Assembly (NCBI GenBank): GCA_003220795.1
Contig: QHTK01000049.1
Location: forward strand, 1 to 64,000
Direction: 5' to 3'
DNA from: Gemmatimonadota bacterium
Lineage (GTDB): Bacteria > Gemmatimonadota > Gemmatimonadetes > Gemmatimonadales > GWC2-71-9
DNA: 64,000 bases
Notes under the pieces: model-generated
Seen by the model: the letters and a program-made list of their open reading frames with translations, nothing else
The model's database searches: none
Told to the model about the DNA's origin: nothing
Shown here: positions 59,846 to 64,000 of the stretch, piece by piece
Layout: each line of letters opens with the position of its first letter
Numbering within the stretch: the first letter of the stretch is position 1
Program-made: the position numbers and the translations under genes

Positions 59846-61078
59846 GTGGATCAGACCATCTCACGCCTGCTCGCGCACGACTGCGTCCGCGCCGCGCGCT
59901 CACACCTCGAGCGCAGCGACGAAGTGACGCTCGCGCGCCAAGCCGCGCTCTGCGCGATTCCCGCGCCGACGGGTGCTGAGGGCCGCCGCGCCGCGCACGT
60001 GGCCGAGCTGTTCCGCACCGTCGGCCTGCACGACGTCGCGATCGACGAGGTCGGGAACGTCTACGGGTGGACGGCCCGGGAAGGGGGAAGGGGAAACGGG
60101 GAAGGCGCCGCGCCGGTGGTGTTATCCGCCCACCTGGACACCGTATTCGGCCCCGAAGTCAACGTCGCCGTCGCGCGGCGTGGCCAGCGGCTCGAGGGCC
60201 CTGGCATCAGCGACAACGCGCGCGGCCTGGCCGCGCTCGTCGCCGTGGCTGAAGCCATGGTCGTCACGCGCGTGCCCACAGCTCGGCCGGTGCTGTTCGC
60301 CGCCACCGTCGGCGAAGAAGGATCGGGGGATTTGCGGGGCGTCAAGTACCTGCTGAACGGGAAACGGGAAACGGGAAACGGCAAGCCCGCCGCCTTCATC
60401 GCGCTCGACGGCGCGGGGCTCGAGCGCGTGGTGCACCGGGCGCTCGGCTCCAAGCGCTACCGCGTCACATTTCGCGGGCCCGGCGGCCACTCGTGGGCCG
60501 CGTTCGGCGTCGCCAATCCCGCGAACGCGGTCGGCCGCGCCACCGCGCTGCTCGCCGACTTGCCCAGCCGCGCCGCCCCCCCCGCTCCCCGCACGACCTG
60601 CGCCGTCGTGCGGCTCGGCGGAGGTACCGGACTCAACTCCATCCCCCAGGAGGCGTGGCTCGACCTGGACCTGCGGAGCGAAGACCCGAAGGCGCTCGCC
60701 CAGCTCGACGTCACCGTGCGCGCCGCCCTCGACCGTGCGCTCGACGACGAGAATCGCCGCCGCGCGCCCGGCACGCCGCCGCTCACGCTCGAGCACCAGC
60801 CCGTCGGCGACCGACCGTCGGGCGTCACGCCGCGCACCCACCCCCTGGTCCTCGCGGCGGTCGCGGCCAACCGGGTGCTGGGCCGCGACGCCGAGTTGGC
60901 CAGCGCGTCCACGGATGCCAACGTGCCGATCGCCCTCGGCATCCCGGCGATCGCGCTGGGGGCGGGCGGCAAGGCCGGCGACGCGCACCTCGCGACCGAG
61001 TGGTATGAAAACACCGAAGGCGCGCTGGGAATCGTGCGCGCCCTGTTGGTGACGGTGGCGATGGCGGAGCTCGCGTGA
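59846..61078 (+). CDS. M20-family metallopeptidase (ArgE/DapE/peptidase T-like)
   Basis: The 410-residue cytosolic enzyme has the two-zinc motifs LSAHLDTVFG near residue 95, PGISDNARGLAAL near 118, VGEEGSGDLRG near 155 and a late ASTDANVPI. A dimerisation domain begins at RYRVTFRGPGGHSW. GTG 59846 starts it; the divergent LeuA-like gene begins 54 bases away. Two 7-base repeat arrays (60078-60105 and 60359-60379) are read in frame as GGRGNGEG and NGKRETGNGK in surface loops. Substrate unknown. Confidence 0.87.
   Translation: MDQTISRLLAHDCVRAARSHLERSDEVTLARQAALCAIPAPTGAEGRRAAHVAELFRTVGLHDVAIDEVGNVYGWTAREGGRGNGEGAAPVVLSAHLDTVFGPEVNVAVARRGQRLEGPGISDNARGLAALVAVAEAMVVTRVPTARPVLFAATVGEEGSGDLRGVKYLLNGKRETGNGKPAAFIALDGAGLERVVHRALGSKRYRVTFRGPGGHSWAAFGVANPANAVGRATALLADLPSRAAPPAPRTTCAVVRLGGGTGLNSIPQEAWLDLDLRSEDPKALAQLDVTVRAALDRALDDENRRRAPGTPPLTLEHQPVGDRPSGVTPRTHPLVLAAVAANRVLGRDAELASASTDANVPIALGIPAIALGAGGKAGDAHLATEWYENTEGALGIVRALLVTVAMAELA
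60078..60105. repeat. GGGAAGG-type 7-base repeats inside the M20 gene
   Basis: Two GGGAAGG units, a GGAAAC remnant and GGGGAAGG are in tandem. They encode a Gly-rich loop just before the first zinc motif. Confidence 0.65.
60359..60379. repeat. Three GGGAAAC repeats inside the M20 gene
   Basis: Three perfect 7-base GGGAAAC units plus a partial fourth (GGCAAG). The unit is identical to that at 44218-44245. They encode a loop (NGKRETGNGK) after the second Glu motif. Confidence 0.85.
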
Positions 61079-61085
61079 CGGCGCG

Positions 61086-61580
61086 TCAGAATACAGCCTC
61101 CGTGAGCGCCGCCAGCGCCTCGAGCGCCACCCGGCTGTGCCTGGTGGCGCGCACTTGCGAGGAGTACGTGTGCCGCACCACGCCGGCCTGATCGATCACA
61201 TACGTCACTCGGCCGGGCAAGAAGCCCAGCGTCTTCTCGACGCCATACAGCTCGCGCACGCTGGCGCCACGGTCGGAGAGTAAGAGGAACGGCAGCCCGT
61301 GGCGCGCCGCGAACCGGCGGTGCGCCGCGACCGAGTCCGAGCTGATGCCCACGACTTCCGCGCCTCGGGCGGTGAACCGGTCGTAGCTGTCCCGGAAAGC
61401 TCGGGCTTCGAGCGTGCATCCGGGGGTCTCGTCCTTCGGGTAGAAGTACAGCACGACGGTGCCGCGGCCCAGCAGATCCCGCAGCTGCACCGGCTTACCC
61501 GTTTGGTCCGGCAGTGTGAAATCCGGCGCGCGATCCCCGACGCGTACTTTCTTTTCTTTCCTCACAGAGACAGGCTCCAT
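61086..61580 (-). CDS. Peroxiredoxin, BCP-like with a single Cys
   Basis: The 164-residue protein has the AhpC/BCP fold with PDFTLPDQTGKPVQLRDL, VLYFYPKDETPGCTLEA (peroxidatic Cys near residue 55) and VVGISSDSVAAHRRF. There is no Cys at the usual resolving position five residues later and none elsewhere, so it is a 1-Cys enzyme recycled by another thiol. It reduces peroxides in the cytosol. It converges with the M20 gene 7 bases away. Confidence 0.9.
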   Translation of the reverse strand: MEPVSVRKEKKVRVGDRAPDFTLPDQTGKPVQLRDLLGRGTVVLYFYPKDETPGCTLEARAFRDSYDRFTARGAEVVGISSDSVAAHRRFAARHGLPFLLLSDRGASVRELYGVEKTLGFLPGRVTYVIDQAGVVRHTYSSQVRATRHSRVALEALAALTEAVF

Positions 61581-61599
61581 TCGCTTGGGACAACGTGTT

Positions 61600-63183
61600 T
61601 CAATGCGCGGCGGCGCCCCCCGGCATCCCCTTGCTCTTGTGCATCAGCAGCAAGAGCGGCAGGGACAACACGAAGCACGCCCCGAACAACAGGAACAGCT
61701 GTTCGAACGAAAGCATCATCGCCTGCCGCGTCACCTGGCCGTTCAGCACCATCAGCGCCTTCGACTCGGCGAGCGACGCGGGCGTGCCCGTGGCGACGAG
61801 TCGGGTCATGATCCCGGCGAGCCGCTCGCGCGTCACTTCCGAGTACTGCGTGACGTTGGCGATCAGGTCGGCCCGGTGGATCGCCGTGAACCGCTGCACC
61901 AGCGTCGCCGAGATCGCGATCCCCACGCTCCCCCCGAGCTGGCGCATCAGGTTGAACAGCCCGGTGCCGTTCGGGATCTTGCTCATCGGCAGGTCGGCGA
62001 GCGCCAGATTGGTGAGCGGAACGAAGATCAGCCCGAGCCCCACCCCTCGGAAGATCAGCGGCCAGAAGAAGTCGGACATGCCGCTGTCGGTGGTGAAGTG
62101 GGCGTGCTTCCACATCGACAGGGCGAAGATCGAGACCCCGGCGAGAATCGAGAGTCGCGCGTCGAACTTGCCCGCAGTTCGCCCCATCGTGGCCATCGTG
62201 AACGCGCTGGCGAGCGCACCCGGCAGGATTACGAATCCGGTCTGCTCCGCGGTGAAGTTCTGAAGGGTCTGTAAGTACACCGGCAGGACGAACACCGTTG
62301 CGTACAGACAGATCCCCAGCACCCCGCCGAACACCACGCCCACGGCGAGCTGCCGGCTGTTCAGGATGCGGAGGTCCACGACCGGATGCTCGGTCGTGAG
62401 CTCGTGCCACACGAACGCGATCAGGGAAGCCGCGCTGATCACGCCGTACAGCGTGACCTCCCGTGAGTCGAACCAATCCAGCCGCTCGCCCCGCTCCAGC
62501 ATCGTCTGCAGGGTGCCGATGCCGATGGCGAGCAGCAGCAGACCCGGGTAGTCCACCTTCTCGGCCTTCACCTGGTAGCGCGAGTTCTGGATGAAGCTGA
62601 GCGATAGCGCGAGCGCCAGCATCCCGATCGGGATGTTGATGTAGAAGATCCACGGCCAGCCGAACGCATCGGTGATGTAGCCACCGAGGGTGGGCCCCAG
62701 CGTGGGACCGACCATCACCCCCACCCCGAAGATCGCCATGGCGGTGCCGTACTCCTCGCGCGGGAACTCCTCATACAGGATCGCCTGCGAGGTGGAGAGC
62801 AGCGCCCCACCGCCCAGGCCCTGGATGATCCGCCAGAACACGAGGGCGACGAGCGAATGTGCGTTGCCGCAGAAGAACGACGAGACCACGAACAGCGCGA
62901 TCGAGCCGGCGAAATAGCTGCGCCGCCCGAAGAACGCCGACAGCCAGCCGGTGATCGGCAGGATGATGACGTTGGCGACGATATAGCCGGTCGACACCCA
63001 GGCGATCTCGTCGAGCGTCGCCCCCAGGTTCCCCATCATGTGTGGAATCGCCACGTTTACGATGCTGGTGTCGAGCAGCTCCAGCACCGACGCGAGCGAC
63101 ACCGTGATCGCGATGATGTAGCGGTACCTGTACCGGTCGGCGTCCGCGCCGAGGGCGGGTACGGGCAGGGCGGCAGTGGCCAC
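61600..63183 (-). CDS. DHA2-family MFS drug exporter, EmrB-like
   Basis: The 527-residue protein has 14 predicted helices and DHA2 motifs: LDTSIVNVAIPHMMGNLGA near residue 40, WVSTGYIVANVIILPITGWL, and GWPWIFYINIPIGMLAL near 175. EmrB-type proteins pump toxic organic compounds with an EmrA adaptor and a TolC channel. The gene starts at GTG 63183, 8 bases after the adjacent EmrA-like gene, forming the usual pair; a TolC-like gene is only at 3141-4607. Confidence 0.9.
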   Translation of the reverse strand: MATAALPVPALGADADRYRYRYIIAITVSLASVLELLDTSIVNVAIPHMMGNLGATLDEIAWVSTGYIVANVIILPITGWLSAFFGRRSYFAGSIALFVVSSFFCGNAHSLVALVFWRIIQGLGGGALLSTSQAILYEEFPREEYGTAMAIFGVGVMVGPTLGPTLGGYITDAFGWPWIFYINIPIGMLALALSLSFIQNSRYQVKAEKVDYPGLLLLAIGIGTLQTMLERGERLDWFDSREVTLYGVISAASLIAFVWHELTTEHPVVDLRILNSRQLAVGVVFGGVLGICLYATVFVLPVYLQTLQNFTAEQTGFVILPGALASAFTMATMGRTAGKFDARLSILAGVSIFALSMWKHAHFTTDSGMSDFFWPLIFRGVGLGLIFVPLTNLALADLPMSKIPNGTGLFNLMRQLGGSVGIAISATLVQRFTAIHRADLIANVTQYSEVTRERLAGIMTRLVATGTPASLAESKALMVLNGQVTRQAMMLSFEQLFLLFGACFVLSLPLLLLMHKSKGMPGGAAAH

Positions 63184-63191
63184 TGGATCGC

Positions 63192-64000
63192 CTACTTCGT
63201 CGTGATGGTCACGTTCACGCTCATCCCCGGCCGGAGCGGATGCGCGGCGTCATTCTTCCCGTCGAGCCGGATCCGCACAGGGATCCGCTGCACGACCTTC
63301 GTGAAGTTCCCGGTCGCGTTGTCGGGCGGCAGCAGCGAGAACTTCGCCCCGGTCGCGGGCGAGAGACTCTCCACGTGCCCGCTGAAGTGCCGGCCGGGGT
63401 ACGCGTCGACGGTGAAGTCCGCGGGGTCACCCGGGCTCACGTCGGCCGTCTGCGTCTCCTTCAGGTTCGCGGTCACCCACACGTCGCCCAGCGGCACCAG
63501 GCTCATGAGCGGCTGACCGGGCTGCACCAGCTGCCCAACCTCGACCGTCTTCTTGCTCACGACGCCCTCGGCGGGCGCGGTGATCCGGGTGTACGACAGG
63601 TTCAGCGCCGCCTGGTCGCGCGCCGCGCGGGCCGCGCCCACCCGGGCGTCCGCACCCAGCAGTGCGGCCTGGGCGGCGGCGAGGGCCGCGTCGGCCGCGC
63701 GTGCCGCGGCCTCGGCCGCGTCGAGCGCCTGCTTGGGAACGATGTCCTTCTCGGCGAGCGGCTTGATCCGCTCGAGGTCGGCATGCGCCTTCTCGGCGTT
63801 CGCCTGGGCCTGCGCCACCTGTGCCTCCGCCTGGCCCACCCGCTCGCGATTGCTCACACCGGCGAGCGCCACCGCGAGGTCGGCTTCCGCCTGCGCGAGC
63901 CGTGCCTTGTAATCGCGGTCGTCGAGCACGACCAGCGTGTCGCCCGCCTTGGCCGGCCGATTCTCGTCGGTCCGCACCTCCAGCACGTAGCCACCCACTT
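63192..64000 (-). CDS. EmrA/HlyD-type adaptor (5' end outside window)
   Basis: About 269 residues are visible: a biotinyl-lipoyl half (GGYVLEVRTDENRPAKAGD), a long Ala-rich coiled-coil hairpin (about residues 40-125) with QAEAQVAQAQANAEKAH, the second lipoyl part (ITAPAEGVVSKKTVEVGQLV) and a beta-barrel part with VTANLKETQTADVSPGD. The upstream portion with the membrane anchor lies beyond the right edge. It pairs with the EmrB-like exporter 8 bases downstream. Confidence 0.88.
   Translation of the reverse strand, partial: VGGYVLEVRTDENRPAKAGDTLVVLDDRDYKARLAQAEADLAVALAGVSNRERVGQAEAQVAQAQANAEKAHADLERIKPLAEKDIVPKQALDAAEAAARAADAALAAAQAALLGADARVGAARAARDQAALNLSYTRITAPAEGVVSKKTVEVGQLVQPGQPLMSLVPLGDVWVTANLKETQTADVSPGDPADFTVDAYPGRHFSGHVESLSPATGAKFSLLPPDNATGNFTKVVQRIPVRIRLDGKNDAAHPLRPGMSVNVTITTK

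Overview
The window is a GC-rich, densely packed bacterial chromosome segment with Gram-negative envelope genes: a TonB-dependent receptor, a TolC-type channel, several outer-membrane beta-barrels and many exported lipoproteins. Those genes, together with VPS10/BNR-repeat, M61, M14, DUF885, PD40-propeller and arylsulfotransferase-like proteins, suggest a heterotrophic member of the Gemmatimonadota or a close relative. That assignment is inference; there is no rRNA gene to confirm it. I see no tRNA, rRNA, CRISPR array, prophage or transposase.

Layout. 1-7749 holds the end of an unknown gene, a MacA/FtsX-permease/TolC efflux set without an adjacent ATPase, and an ABC exporter paired with a DUF1854 protein. 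7746-12224 holds an M61 peptidase, an AAA ATPase, a YceI protein and a DHH phosphoesterase. 12362-19193 is a minus-strand run: SH3-domain protein, small protein, guaB, an amino-acid permease, a LytTR regulator and a second paralogous permease. 19205-28790 is a plus-strand run with gpmI, an outer-membrane protein, a tungstate/molybdate-type ABC permease and ATPase, a QueD-like protein, fdhD, a CoA-binding protein, a beta-barrel, mobA, mobB, moeA and a diguanylate cyclase; most of it concerns molybdenum or tungsten uptake, cofactor maturation and formate dehydrogenase activation. 28812-42099 (minus) holds a degenerate GGDEF protein, ETF-QO/etfA/etfB, a TonB receptor, a glutaryl-CoA-dehydrogenase-like enzyme, a metallophosphoesterase, a DUF4139 protein, a zinc-ribbon membrane protein, an isocitrate/isopropylmalate dehydrogenase, a lipoprotein and an SDR. 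From 42179 (plus) come cstA with its small YbdD partner, a membrane protein, three exported propeller or sulfotransferase-like proteins and a large VPS10/BNR protein. 53607-59792 (minus) carries peptidases, RidA, an MFS transporter and a LeuA-type synthase; an M20 peptidase, a peroxiredoxin and an EmrB/EmrA-type efflux pair close the window.

The most unusual structure is a set of short tandem arrays with unit lengths of 7, 8, 10 or 13 bases, many arranged as two arrays in opposite orientation around a short centre. They occur between genes and, repeatedly, in frame inside genes: in signal-peptide regions, loops and termini. A 13-base version follows both paralogous permease genes. A second palindrome type (CCCCGGGC arms, 4-base loop) occurs once between genes and once in frame in ETF-QO. 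Other points of note are a promoter and CGAAC-N4-GTTCG operator ahead of cstA, a promoter plus terminator-like leader ahead of a six-repeat lipoprotein, and a QueD-like protein lacking the usual catalytic Cys and His.
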